Below, piece by piece: positions 26,869 to 36,285 of a stretch of DNA of 64,000 nt (positions within the stretch are counted from its first letter, which is position 1; each line of letters begins with the position of its first letter). Both the position numbers and the translations under genes were made by a program. The DNA is from a virus. The notes below the pieces were generated by a model. That model was given only the letters and a program-made list of their open reading frames with translations, was not told the DNA's origin and ran no database searches. Location of the stretch: the IMG/VR virus record IMGVR_UViG_3300020205_001800, positions 1 through 64,000 of that record. The stretch is one strand, 5' to 3'.

Positions 26869-28023
26869 ATGCCTACTCCAGTAATTATTGCTGTATCCCC
26901 AAGTTCTGCTCGCGTAGGCGAACGCATCTACATTAGCGGCCAGTACATTGGCGTGCCTACAAAAATAGAGTTAAAAGTCCCAATACAAAATCCAAGTAAC
27001 CCCGCTGTTAATTACTATTTTGAAACAATAGGTAACTATGGCCCCAATGAAACTCCCGGAACCCCAGGCTCATTAGATCAAATTGATTTTATTATTCCTC
27101 CTATTGGATCTGGTAAAGATTCGCTTATTGTAGATATTTTAATATACAGCGAAAACGCCACAGACCCTGTTGTATGGCCGAACTTTAAAGTTACTCAAAA
27201 TCAAACTCAAGCTAGCTACAGCACTTACTACGATCAACCGTTTTCTAGCAAACCTAAAGTATCTGACTATACAAATTTAGGAATGTTCTATCAAGATCCA
27301 GATAGCAATACGATTGCCCCAGACGATAAAGGCAGTTTAAACAGCGCCGTATCTGGTTCGGACACTGCTTTGCAAGCAAAGCTAAGTGCTAACTTATACG
27401 GGTTTAGATTTTTATTTAACCCCACCACTTTTGGGTATGGTGCCAATGTTAATAACTCTGTTGACTGGTCTATCCCAAATACTAATAATGCGGTTGTTGT
27501 TGGTACAGGAATTGGAGGCCAAATTACCCTTGGAATTCTTTTAGACCGAGTTGCGGACATGTACACTATGAAAAACAAAAAACCTTCAGACGTAATGGGG
27601 CCCCCTCACTACCCATATGATTTAACCCCAGAGCAGTGTGAAAACATCCTTCGCCGAGGTACTGAGTACGATTTAGAGTACCTATTTAGAGTTGTAAACG
27701 GAAAACCCGCCCCAACAACTATGCTTGGGTATAACGGAAGCAGTAACTTTAAGTTAGAGAGCTCTAACCTCGGGTATATTGCCGGTACGCCGTTTATTTT
27801 TAAAGTTCACGATGCTTTAAGATTTAGAGTGATGCTTACTACGTTACAGGTAAGTCATGACATATTTACTAAAAATATGGTGCCTATTAGGACTTATGTG
27901 CAAATTGGGTTAGAACGTCTTCCCGACTTCCCGCCAGATATTTCTCAAAACCTAGACAAATACACTGATATTGCTATGGGAGTTAAGTCAACCTCTACTA
28001 ATTCTGGAGTTTATCGACCATGA
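26869..28023 (+). CDS. Baseplate protein with N-terminal IPT/TIG-like domain
   Basis: 384 residues. Start chosen at ATG 26869 because GGAGG (26856-26860) is ideally spaced; an ATG at 26854 lacks one. Residues ~3-95 begin 'PVIIAVSPSSARVGERIYISG', the signature of an IPT/TIG immunoglobulin-like fold. The rest is mixed, with 'YGFRFLFNPTTFGY' and a C-terminal 'DALRFRVMLTTLQVSHDIF' typical of tail proteins that bind the LysM-like partner encoded next. It overlaps the next gene by ATGA. It is probably a tail-tube/hub adaptor. Confidence 0.7.
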   Translation: MPTPVIIAVSPSSARVGERIYISGQYIGVPTKIELKVPIQNPSNPAVNYYFETIGNYGPNETPGTPGSLDQIDFIIPPIGSGKDSLIVDILIYSENATDPVVWPNFKVTQNQTQASYSTYYDQPFSSKPKVSDYTNLGMFYQDPDSNTIAPDDKGSLNSAVSGSDTALQAKLSANLYGFRFLFNPTTFGYGANVNNSVDWSIPNTNNAVVVGTGIGGQITLGILLDRVADMYTMKNKKPSDVMGPPHYPYDLTPEQCENILRRGTEYDLEYLFRVVNGKPAPTTMLGYNGSSNFKLESSNLGYIAGTPFIFKVHDALRFRVMLTTLQVSHDIFTKNMVPIRTYVQIGLERLPDFPPDISQNLDKYTDIAMGVKSTSTNSGVYRP

Positions 28024-28301
28024 GACCTACACGCGGATCGAGATACTACACTGGCATCCCCCAACAGATTACACATAAAACTACTGGGGACTACACCACA
28101 GCCGTTTATAGAGTGTTTCCGGGCACAGTTAAAATTTCGTACACGGAGTACACTTGGACAGACGGGGATAACTTAGATTACTTAGCTGCTGTTTTTTTAG
28201 GTAACGCTAAGTTATGGTGGCAAATTATGGATATTAATCCTACTATCTCCGACCCTTTAGCAATTCAACCTGGAACTATAATTAGAATACCTAAGGTTTA
28301 A
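28020..28301 (+). CDS. LysM-like baseplate protein (gp53-like)
   Basis: 93 residues. The segment 'WTDGDNLDYLAAVFLGNAKLWWQIMDINP' with the ending 'QPGTIIRIPKV' is the LysM/gp53 arrangement used in contractile-phage baseplates, where it joins hub to wedge rather than acting on cell walls. ATGA overlap with the upstream gene. Identification is by motif and gene order. Confidence 0.8.
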   Translation: MRPTRGSRYYTGIPQQITHKTTGDYTTAVYRVFPGTVKISYTEYTWTDGDNLDYLAAVFLGNAKLWWQIMDINPTISDPLAIQPGTIIRIPKV

Positions 28302-28302
28302 T

Positions 28303-29130
28303 ATGGCGCTATACAACAACCTTACAGTAAAAATTCCTATTGAAAGAAAACATGATCGAAAAGTTGTTTTTCCAAAAACACCTAATGTAGATTTAGCTTT
28401 AATTACGGCGTCTATTACCTCAGAGATGCATGCCCATGAGACATTAACTTTAAATTTTGCAGGAAAAATTAATAACTCAACTAACGCAATTATCTCCGGA
28501 GACCCAGTAGTGTTTACTTGGAACAGTGGCAAACTTGAAAGGACTTACCTTGGCTACGTAACGCAAGTTAACCCTACAACCGTAGCTGACAACATGACGC
28601 GAATAGTCTGCCTAAGCCCTACCTATGTGCTTAAAGATGCCAATCAAAAGATCTTTAAAAACGTCACAGCAGACATGGTAGTTAAGAAAATTGCTGAAAA
28701 ATATGGGTTAAACGCAGTAACAGATAAACACCCTAGAATATTCCCAACTATTGTTCAAGCTGGACAAACAGACTGGCAAATTTTGCGTAGATTAGCTAAA
28801 CAAACGGGGTTTACCCTAGTTGTTGTTAATACTACGATCTATTTTGTATCAAAAAACAGATTAGCTAACGCTAGTAGGTCTTCTGCACCCTACTTTTACG
28901 TAAATAAAACTAACCCAGCGTCCAGAGTAGCTACAAAACTAGGGACTCTCTATAGTTTTCAACCAATTATCTCTGACGAGTCCCCGGATATGCCAGGTGC
29001 CGTTGTAGATAGGGCAGTTTCTGGAATTAATTCCATAACTGGACTACCTATAGACGTAACTCACGGCTATTCTACAAATAACGAGCGTGGTAACGGCATA
29101 ATTGTTCCAAATGCGAGGTTTTTTGAATGA
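28303..29130 (+). CDS. Baseplate hub protein, N-terminal part (gpD/gp27-like)
   Basis: 275 residues. An early beta-barrel region ('VFTWNSGKLERTYLGYVTQV') is followed by 'TADMVVKKIAEKYGL' and 'TDWQILRRLAKQTGFTLVV', diagnostic of late-control gpD/gp27 hub proteins. The protein ends soon after the expected second barrel begins; the missing part seems to be supplied by the following gene, which overlaps by ATGA. It forms the trimeric hub that carries the spike. Confidence 0.85.
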   Translation: MALYNNLTVKIPIERKHDRKVVFPKTPNVDLALITASITSEMHAHETLTLNFAGKINNSTNAIISGDPVVFTWNSGKLERTYLGYVTQVNPTTVADNMTRIVCLSPTYVLKDANQKIFKNVTADMVVKKIAEKYGLNAVTDKHPRIFPTIVQAGQTDWQILRRLAKQTGFTLVVVNTTIYFVSKNRLANASRSSAPYFYVNKTNPASRVATKLGTLYSFQPIISDESPDMPGAVVDRAVSGINSITGLPIDVTHGYSTNNERGNGIIVPNARFFE

Positions 29131-29741
29131 AACCGGTTAATCCACACAGCAACGTCACTTCATCAGCTAATCAAAAGCCTAAATTTAAAAAATATTTAAC
29201 TTTTGAGACCGTTAATACCCTTACTGATGCAAAACACCTAGCAAATGACATTGCAGAAACCTATAGATATGCTTATAGAGCAAAGGCATTGTTATCTGGT
29301 CACGCTGACGTTAAAGTTGGCCATGTTATTTACTTAGATAACTTAGATCATGGCATGTCCGGATACTGGACAGTGCTTTCTGTTACGCACCTTTTTGGAA
29401 GCGGTAATGCGTCCTACCAGTTAGATGTAGTTTTAGGCTGCGACGTACTGGGGGACGTAGATCCAGAAGCAAAAAATAGATCTGAAGTTAGAGATTTTGA
29501 TGCTGAGTTCTCAGGGAAATCTTTGTTTCCCTCTAACAGCGTATTGTCTGATTACTCTAACTTTGTAACAACAGGCGTCCCAGAAGGACCTAAATTGCCT
29601 ACCCCGACGTCTAAAAACGTACCTTCCGCGTACGCCCCGGCCACAAGTACGGAATATACTACTGACCTGTACAAAGACGATGTTCCCGATACCTCAACTA
29701 TTAATCGTATGACGACTTGGAGGGCAATACGTGGCGGCTGA
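29127..29741 (+). CDS. Baseplate hub protein, C-terminal part
   Basis: 204 residues. 'AYRAKALLSGHADVKVGHVIYLDNL', 'GYWTVLSVTHLF' and 'ASYQLDVVLGC' resemble the C-terminal barrel of gpD-type hubs. The last ~80 residues are Pro/Thr/Ser-rich and probably extended. It overlaps both neighbours (ATGA upstream, 11 bases downstream). A split hub is likely; alternatively it is a separate hub adaptor. Confidence 0.75.
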   Translation: MKPVNPHSNVTSSANQKPKFKKYLTFETVNTLTDAKHLANDIAETYRYAYRAKALLSGHADVKVGHVIYLDNLDHGMSGYWTVLSVTHLFGSGNASYQLDVVLGCDVLGDVDPEAKNRSEVRDFDAEFSGKSLFPSNSVLSDYSNFVTTGVPEGPKLPTPTSKNVPSAYAPATSTEYTTDLYKDDVPDTSTINRMTTWRAIRGG

Positions 29742-30276
29742 CGACGTAACTATGCAAGATTACATGTTAGATCCTCTGGGACGTGTGCGTTTTTTTGGTG
29801 TTTATGAGGGGACAGTTATTTCTATTACTGACCCTTTAAAGAAAAATAGAATTCAATTAAGCGTTACCGTAACTGGGTCTCAGGTGACCGGGTGGGCTAG
29901 AGCTTGTCTTCCACCAACAACTATTGCGGATCACCCAGACCATCAAGAGCATTTAGCGGTCGACATTGCCGCTTTGCTTACTACTACATCAACAACCGCT
30001 ACTGGAACCGCTACCTCTGGAGGATCTCCTGCCCATACTCATCCAGTGTCGGTAACTGTGCCGGCACTCACCGTGGTAGCTAAGAGCGGAGCTGGTACCC
30101 TTAAGCACCCCCATAAAACAACAGTCAATGTGGTTAACAAGTGGAATGACGCTATAGACGCGCCGACTACTCAAGAGCACACTCCTCACCGGGTATTGCC
30201 AAAAGTTGGCGCCAAAGTTTGGGTTATGTTTATTGCGGGAATCCCAGAAGAACCAGTTTGGATTGGAGTGCAATGA
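29731..30276 (+). CDS. Baseplate spike OB-fold protein (gp5/gpV-like)
   Basis: 181 residues, GTG start. Residues ~15-65 ('DPLGRVRFFGVYEGTVISI', 'GWARACLPP') and ~150-181 ('VLPKVGAKVWVMFIAGIPEEPVWIG') are the two ends of the spike OB-fold. About 80 residues between them form an unusual insertion with Thr/Ser runs and His motifs ('PAHTHPVS', 'LKHPHK') that could coordinate metal like other spike tips. It punctures the envelope at the centre of the baseplate. Overlaps the next gene by ATGA. Confidence 0.8.
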   Translation: MAADDVTMQDYMLDPLGRVRFFGVYEGTVISITDPLKKNRIQLSVTVTGSQVTGWARACLPPTTIADHPDHQEHLAVDIAALLTTTSTTATGTATSGGSPAHTHPVSVTVPALTVVAKSGAGTLKHPHKTTVNVVNKWNDAIDAPTTQEHTPHRVLPKVGAKVWVMFIAGIPEEPVWIGVQ

Positions 30277-30659
30277 AAGCCTTTACCTACCCATTTACAC
30301 TCGACCCATTTGGTGTTGCGGATACTTCAGAAATTCAAGGAAAGATATACAAGGATCGAATAGTGACTCTTTTGTCTACAGCAGTTGGAACACGCCCTAT
30401 GCGACCAACCTATGGAACAAACCTAGCTAAAGCCATGTTTGAAAACCAAGACGATTCTGCTTCTGCTATTAGATCAACTATTAAAGCTGCAATTAGCCTT
30501 TGGATACCAGAAGTACAAATTGATTCTATTGATATACGTGGTGTTCAAGAAGACGGTCGAATGCTAGTAGATTTAATTGTAATTCTACCGGATTACACCC
30601 TGGCTTCCTTAGCAGTATCTAGCGTAACTTTAACTCCAACTGGAAACGTAACGAGGTAA
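30273..30659 (+). CDS. Baseplate wedge protein, gp25-like
   Basis: 128 residues from ATG 30273, supported by GGAG four bases upstream and an ATGA overlap; a longer in-frame ATG at 30219 lies inside the spike gene and lacks a Shine-Dalgarno. The pattern 'RIVTLLSTAVGTRPMRPTYG', 'AIRSTIKAAISLWIPEVQI' and 'GRMLVDLIVILP' is that of the gp25/W (lysozyme-like fold) baseplate wedge family. It initiates sheath assembly on the baseplate. Confidence 0.88.
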   Translation: MKAFTYPFTLDPFGVADTSEIQGKIYKDRIVTLLSTAVGTRPMRPTYGTNLAKAMFENQDDSASAIRSTIKAAISLWIPEVQIDSIDIRGVQEDGRMLVDLIVILPDYTLASLAVSSVTLTPTGNVTR

Positions 30660-30661
30660 TA

Positions 30662-32224
30662 ATGAGCAATCAACTTCCCTTTCAAATTGACTACACGTCT
30701 AGAGATTACGATAGTCTTATTGCTGACCTTAAAAGTCTTGTAAACCTTCGCACAGAAAACGCATGGACTGGTGAAGACCCTAACGACCTTGGCACAGTAA
30801 TTTTAGAGTCATTTGCGTATATGGGGGACATCCTTTCTTATTACATCGATCGTGTAGCAAATGAACTTTCAGTAGAAACAGCTGCTCGTAGACAGACTCT
30901 TGTGAATTTAGGGCTTCTTTTTGGTTACCGAGTTTCTGGGCCGACCCCAGCAACTATTGATGTTACTTTTCAAAATATAAGCACGCAGACTATTGCTATC
31001 CCTGTAGGTACTCAAGTACTAGCAACTTTGCAGTATGGAATTTACACTGAAATTTATTTTGAAACAATTCAATCTGCTACAAGCCTTGTTCCAGGAGATA
31101 GTATAACTTTAACCTGTCTAGAAGGAAAAACAGTAAATACTGATAAGCCTAACCTTATTAGCCCAACTACAAATAAACCTTTGCCGGTTAACCTTGGAAG
31201 TTCCACGGGACGCGCTAATCAAACTTTGTCTTTGTTTGATTCTGGTGTGGTAGACAACAGCGTAACTGTATACGTAGGTCAAAATGCCTCTTTTACACCT
31301 TGGAAATTTGTTGACACTCTTTTAGAGTGGGGACCTACAAGTTACGTATTTACAACTTCTATCGATGAATATGGAGTTACCTCTGTTGTTTTTGGAGACG
31401 GAATTAACGGAGCAATCCCCCCTGTAGGCCAAGCAGTTAGTGCGCTATACAAAACTAGCTTAGGAATTGCTGGAAATATTGCAGCAAATACCGTAGAAGA
31501 AGTTACGTTCTTGCCAGGAAATACACTAAAAGCGGCGGTTTCATACCTTACTGTTAATAACGCAGCAAAGTCATATGGCGGAGCTGATGGCGATGATCTG
31601 AATCAAATTCGTAATAAAGTAAAAGCTGCTATTGCTACCCGCAAACGTGCGGTTACTTTAGCTGACTACGAAAACCTTAGCCTACTGGTACCTCAAGTAG
31701 GGCGAGTCAAAGCCACTTCAGCTGTGTATACGTCTGTGTCCTTGTACCTACAAAGTCAGAACGACGGGTCAGTAACTCCAGGACTTGCATTGGGCTCTCC
31801 AACTTCTTTGTGGACAGGTACGTCTAACAACGTTAAAGCTTATTTAAGTGACAAAATTCCAGTGGGAACAACCCTTACTGTTCTTCCACCAACATACGTA
31901 AATCTTACTCTTGAACTTACTATTACTGTTAAATCTTCTTACAAAGCCACAGATGTAGCTAAAGACATTAGGTCTGCGTTTATTAATTCTGACGGGCTCT
32001 TTTCATATGAAAAACAAGCTTTTGGTCAAGACGTATCCTACGCATCCATTATTGCAACGGTTTATAACTTGCCCGCAGTAAAAAATGGCGGCACGATAGT
32101 TGTTTCTAAATTTAATCGTTTAGGAAACAGCTCTGTAGAACCGGCGGCAATCGTACTTACAGACGCAGAAATTGCAGTTCTTCCAACAGAAAACTTAATA
32201 ATTACGGTTAATGCCACAGCCTAA
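30662..32224 (+). CDS. Baseplate wedge protein J (gp6-like)
   Basis: 520 residues. N-terminal 'DYTSRDYDSLIADLKSLV' and 'PNDLGTVILESFAYMGDILSYYIDRVANE', then 'VVFGDGINGAIPPVGQAV', 'GGADGDDLNQIRNKVKAAI' and 'AVTLADYENLSLL' are characteristic of baseplate J/gp6 proteins. It forms the wedge ring around the hub. It follows the gp25-like gene by two bases, the standard order. Confidence 0.92.
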   Translation: MSNQLPFQIDYTSRDYDSLIADLKSLVNLRTENAWTGEDPNDLGTVILESFAYMGDILSYYIDRVANELSVETAARRQTLVNLGLLFGYRVSGPTPATIDVTFQNISTQTIAIPVGTQVLATLQYGIYTEIYFETIQSATSLVPGDSITLTCLEGKTVNTDKPNLISPTTNKPLPVNLGSSTGRANQTLSLFDSGVVDNSVTVYVGQNASFTPWKFVDTLLEWGPTSYVFTTSIDEYGVTSVVFGDGINGAIPPVGQAVSALYKTSLGIAGNIAANTVEEVTFLPGNTLKAAVSYLTVNNAAKSYGGADGDDLNQIRNKVKAAIATRKRAVTLADYENLSLLVPQVGRVKATSAVYTSVSLYLQSQNDGSVTPGLALGSPTSLWTGTSNNVKAYLSDKIPVGTTLTVLPPTYVNLTLELTITVKSSYKATDVAKDIRSAFINSDGLFSYEKQAFGQDVSYASIIATVYNLPAVKNGGTIVVSKFNRLGNSSVEPAAIVLTDAEIAVLPTENLIITVNATA

Positions 32225-32232
32225 TCGGGGCT

Positions 32233-32242
32233 TGTCATGACA
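32233..32242 (+). promoter_or_regulatory. Palindrome TGTCATGACA in 72-base gap
   Basis: A perfect 10-bp palindrome lies in the A-rich gap 32225-32296 between wedge genes. It could be an operator half or chance. The gap also has an A/T-rich stretch ending in GATACT but no convincing -35. Confidence 0.25.
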
Positions 32243-32296
32243 GAAAACAAAAAGTATTAGAAAATAGCAAGATACTCTAACTAGATAGGTAGGAAC

Positions 32297-32818
32297 ATGG
32301 CAGCACAATTTCCCGGTCAAGTAAGAACGTGGACCCCAAAAGTAGACTTAGTAAATACCGTCTATGCTGACCACATTAACCTTCTTCAAGATGAGGTGCG
32401 TGCGGTTGAGGCAACACTTACGTCTGACATTTTAACCTCAGATTACACAGGTGCTTTTGCATCTACAACGTCTTGGGCTAATCTAAGCCTTAGATTACGT
32501 AACATTGAGTCTGGTCTTGTAAACGGAGTTACAGGATCTGTTTACTTTAAAAAAACCGGAGACGCGGTTACCCCTCCTTCTGGAACAGTCGGTATTGCTT
32601 TAAAAACTACAGCGGGCACAGCAAACCTTGTAGAAACTAGAAGCGCAGCTAACGTACTTAACTTTAACGTTGATAAAGACGGTTTACCTAAAGTAGGCGC
32701 TGCCGTAATTGTTTATGTTGGAAGTGCTGAATATACAGCTTTAGTCTCAGCAACTACTGCTGCACAGTCACAGGCTGATGCAGCACCGTTTAATCAATTT
32801 CTATTAGCTGGACTGTAA
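32297..32818 (+). CDS. Baseplate/fibre-associated protein
   Basis: 173 residues, TAGGA Shine-Dalgarno. The N-terminus 'WTPKVDLVNTVYADHINLLQDEVRAVE' is the helical signature often found at the start of phage baseplate-to-fibre adaptors. It is followed by a beta region ('GSVYFKKTGDAVTPPSGTVGIALKTT') and an Ala-rich helical end. Located between wedge J and tail protein I; a fibre attachment role is inferred. Confidence 0.7.
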   Translation: MAAQFPGQVRTWTPKVDLVNTVYADHINLLQDEVRAVEATLTSDILTSDYTGAFASTTSWANLSLRLRNIESGLVNGVTGSVYFKKTGDAVTPPSGTVGIALKTTAGTANLVETRSAANVLNFNVDKDGLPKVGAAVIVYVGSAEYTALVSATTAAQSQADAAPFNQFLLAGL

Positions 32819-32842
32819 GTCCAAGAATAGCGGCGCACATAT

Positions 32843-35800
32843 ATGGGTAAGTACGGTTATTTTAGATATGGTCCTGGGACTAAATACGGCGAAATTGATT
32901 CAAACCGCCTGTACTACTCCTCAGGTATATCTGCCTGGGCATATGACTACAATTCCGTATCCTTAACCTGGTCTTCTATTGTTGCAGATCCAGATGACGC
33001 AGAAAATTTGCCAACGCACTGGAGACTTACAAGAAACTACGGTGGTGAGGCTGACTCACCTTTTACGGGAGATGTACTTGACTCAGGAGTAATTGAGTCT
33101 TACAGACTTTCCTACTTAGATAACGGATTAGATCTTTTAGGTAATATTGAAGCTACATACACCCTGTGGGTATTTAATGGCGTTAGATGGATTAACACAG
33201 GTTCAATTGCTGTTCAAGTAGTCGATGAAACAAATACGTCAGACATAGTAAAAAGCCGTATGCCTGCAGCATGGCTAAACGCAGTTTTTGGCGTAGGAGA
33301 CGCGGTAGGTGAAACTGAAGATTTTGCTTTGTCTAAGGTCATGGACGCGTACATTTTTGAATACGATCGTTTAAAAAATCAAGCTTATTTATTAGAAGAG
33401 TCTAGTAACGGAGATCTAATTCCGTCTAAATTGTTAAAAGACAAGGTGCTTGAACTAGGGTTTACTTATGAGCCTTCTTTAGGAGACGTTTACCACAGAT
33501 CTCTGTACAAAGCTGGCCACACAATTAACGCAAATAAAGGAACAACTAGGGGTTTAGTAGCGTACACAACCGCACTAACTCATTGGCCTTGTCATATTGA
33601 GCTTGGTAACAATTTAATGCTTGACTATAACGACTCCTCATTTGAAGAGTCTACAGGTCGCTGGTCTATTACCGGAGGTACTTTAACTAGGCAGCCGTAT
33701 CAAACAGCTACCTCTGTATTAGGTGTGCCTGTAACTATTGCCGTACCTAAACTATATGATACTAACTATCCGCCAAGGTCTATTGCTTGTGGGTTAGTAA
33801 CAACTTCTTCAACGTCAACAGTACTAACCTTAGGGGTTTCAACTCCCATTACCTATGGAATACCCGTTTCTCCCGGGACACGGTATTTCTTTAGAGGATT
33901 AGTTAGACAGATATCTACCACTCCAGCTGCTGTAACAGTGGCTATTTCTTGGTTTACTTCGGCAGGAACTTTAATTTCTATAACTACTCCCGACACACCA
34001 CTAACTACGTCTACCGACTGGCAAGAAGTTCGTTCAGGATCAACTTTTGCTCAAAACGGTTTTGAAGCTCCAGCTACAGCAACGTATGCGGGCATAACAA
34101 TAACTTTAGCCTCTTTAACAAATAAACAATTTTTATTTGATTTATTAGAGTTAAAGGTGGCAGAAGTTGCTGATATGGGCGTGTTGGGAACAGTCCCTGC
34201 ATATGAATACGAAGACGCCAGATTAGTGGAAATTTTAGTTCAATCTGACGTTGAAAACGTAATTCCAAACCCAGAATTTGAAAATGGAACCGCTTTTTGG
34301 GAAGCCTATAACGGTGACCTTTACGTTGATGAATCTCCACCAACAGGATCTAACATTATGGGTACCCGGTGCGGAAAACTTACTTCTTCAACAGAAGGCA
34401 CTACCGCAATAGTTTCTGATTGGCTTACGCTTACTCCAGGAACCACATACAGTTTCTCAGCATACGTTAGTGGGGCTGTAGGTAAGAAAGCAAAAGCTAG
34501 AATTGAATTTTCTTCTCCAAGAACCCTAGACGATCAAGTTAAAATCCTTAAAGATGAATCTTCAGGTAACTCTTACTATGATCCAGCCGTTTACTACGTA
34601 GATTCAGATGAATTTACTGTTAGCGCAGCAGCCGAAAGAATTTTTGTAAGCGGCGTTTCACCCGAGTACAGCTTTGATTACGGCGACCCAATGGCTAAAG
34701 TGTCTATTTACTTTACTAATGCGGAGGTAGGAAACGAGTTCTACGTAGACGCAGTACTTTTGTCACCAACTTCTGAGCAACAAGATTATTTTTCTGGTTC
34801 AGGAGGCCTTTTTCCAGAAGACCCAAATGTTAATACTTTCTATGACATTACAGACTGCCGTTGGGAGCGTAGAGAACAACTTAACTTTGTTTCTAACCCT
34901 ACTCTTGAAACAACAGATAAATGGACAGCAGAAGCCGGTACAACGCTAACCTCATCTACCGATTATGCTCTTTTTGGAACAAAATCTGGAAAAGTGTCTA
35001 AAGCTGGTGGTGGAAGCATATCTACTCAAGTATTTCTACCTAGGGGAACCGCTATTGGCGGCGAAGACATAGTTATCTCTGCTTACGTAAAAAATAAAGC
35101 GGGAACTTACACTATTTCTACAACCGGTCAAACTGCGTACTCATACACTGTAGCTGAAAGCGCAAAAGATATTTGGACTCGTTTATATGTCCATAGAGTT
35201 ACTGAAATTGATGAAACTAACTTTACCCTTACTATTTCTTTAAACACCGGCTCTGGTGCCGCAGCGGTGTTTTACGTAGATGGCGTTCAAGCTGAGTATG
35301 GTCGAATTCCAACTCCATTTGTAAACCCAGGGGCTGTTGGGGTATCTACTTCGCCAAATGCTGCGATAGCTACTGAGTCTGTGCACTATGGTTACGGAGA
35401 ATTAGAGCACAGTAGCATTAGTTATTGGTCTAATCGTTACGCAGCAAAATTGGCTCGACTTCAGGGAACTATCCAAAAATACCTTCCTCATGGGTCTAGC
35501 CACTCAATTGGTACGCCGCCATCTGTAGTTGGGTTTACAGATTTGCAAACAACTCTACTGCCTTCAGCGTCCTTTGAATCTGATTTAAAAGGTTGGAATC
35601 AGCAGGCATCTACATTAAAAAGAATTGTTTCAAGAGGTTCAATTTTTGATGAGTTATTAACTCACGGAGCAGCGTACGCAAAGGTATCTTCAACTGGCAG
35701 TAATAATTTTGGAGCTGTTTCAGATTTAATTAAAATTAGCGCTGGAACTGGATACTTCTTATCTGCAGCAATTAGGCCAGAGACTGAAGACTCCTACGGA

Positions 35801-36274
35801 ACTTACACTTTAAAGCTTAATTGGTACGACTCAGATCAAGATTATCTGTATTCCAAAGAATACGCCGCAAATATTCAAACTAAAGACTATTGGACCCACC
35901 TTCAAGTTGTTGCGCCTGGATCTAAAACTATTTCTATAATTTCTGGGTCAGTAACCAGCGGAGTTGGCACGGTAACTACCGCTGCCCCTCACGGGTTTTC
36001 TGCAGGTGAAGTTGTTACCTTTGGAACAATAACCGGTACAGCCGGTGAATTTCCAACCCTACTTAGTGGCCTTACCGTCACTATTACCGGCATAACTAGC
36101 ACTACTTTTAATTTTGATGTTGATTCTGATGACTCAGCGGAGATAGACATTACTCTTTCTGCAATCTTTGTTAGCACTGGAATGCACTATGCCACAGTCG
36201 AGGTAGTGGCTGATCCAGACTTCCCTGGAGCGGGCCGAACCTTCCACCTTGACAAGGTTATATTTAGAGAGTAG
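32843..36274 (+). CDS. Tail protein I-like/carbohydrate-binding module fusion
   Basis: 1143 residues. Order: Fn3-like domain (~30-125), tail protein I-like helical part (~135-245, 'MPAAWLNAVFGVGDAV', 'FEYDRLKNQAYLLEESS'), then at least four CBM4/9-like beta-sandwiches, each starting 'N...FE....W' (near residues 258, 472, 695 and 912). Near ~1030-1110 an 'HGFSAGEVVTF' FCCH-like unit is inserted. It probably caps the baseplate wedge while the modules bind host surface glycans. ATG follows a weak Shine-Dalgarno. The family of the helical part is less certain than the modules. Confidence 0.8.
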   Translation: MGKYGYFRYGPGTKYGEIDSNRLYYSSGISAWAYDYNSVSLTWSSIVADPDDAENLPTHWRLTRNYGGEADSPFTGDVLDSGVIESYRLSYLDNGLDLLGNIEATYTLWVFNGVRWINTGSIAVQVVDETNTSDIVKSRMPAAWLNAVFGVGDAVGETEDFALSKVMDAYIFEYDRLKNQAYLLEESSNGDLIPSKLLKDKVLELGFTYEPSLGDVYHRSLYKAGHTINANKGTTRGLVAYTTALTHWPCHIELGNNLMLDYNDSSFEESTGRWSITGGTLTRQPYQTATSVLGVPVTIAVPKLYDTNYPPRSIACGLVTTSSTSTVLTLGVSTPITYGIPVSPGTRYFFRGLVRQISTTPAAVTVAISWFTSAGTLISITTPDTPLTTSTDWQEVRSGSTFAQNGFEAPATATYAGITITLASLTNKQFLFDLLELKVAEVADMGVLGTVPAYEYEDARLVEILVQSDVENVIPNPEFENGTAFWEAYNGDLYVDESPPTGSNIMGTRCGKLTSSTEGTTAIVSDWLTLTPGTTYSFSAYVSGAVGKKAKARIEFSSPRTLDDQVKILKDESSGNSYYDPAVYYVDSDEFTVSAAAERIFVSGVSPEYSFDYGDPMAKVSIYFTNAEVGNEFYVDAVLLSPTSEQQDYFSGSGGLFPEDPNVNTFYDITDCRWERREQLNFVSNPTLETTDKWTAEAGTTLTSSTDYALFGTKSGKVSKAGGGSISTQVFLPRGTAIGGEDIVISAYVKNKAGTYTISTTGQTAYSYTVAESAKDIWTRLYVHRVTEIDETNFTLTISLNTGSGAAAVFYVDGVQAEYGRIPTPFVNPGAVGVSTSPNAAIATESVHYGYGELEHSSISYWSNRYAAKLARLQGTIQKYLPHGSSHSIGTPPSVVGFTDLQTTLLPSASFESDLKGWNQQASTLKRIVSRGSIFDELLTHGAAYAKVSSTGSNNFGAVSDLIKISAGTGYFLSAAIRPETEDSYGTYTLKLNWYDSDQDYLYSKEYAANIQTKDYWTHLQVVAPGSKTISIISGSVTSGVGTVTTAAPHGFSAGEVVTFGTITGTAGEFPTLLSGLTVTITGITSTTFNFDVDSDDSAEIDITLSAIFVSTGMHYATVEVVADPDFPGAGRTFHLDKVIFRE

Positions 36275-36285
36275 GTTCTGAGGCT

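Noticed and set aside
30219-30272. Longer start for the gp25-like gene
   Set aside because: It lies within the spike gene and lacks a Shine-Dalgarno; the ATG at 30273 fits the family length.
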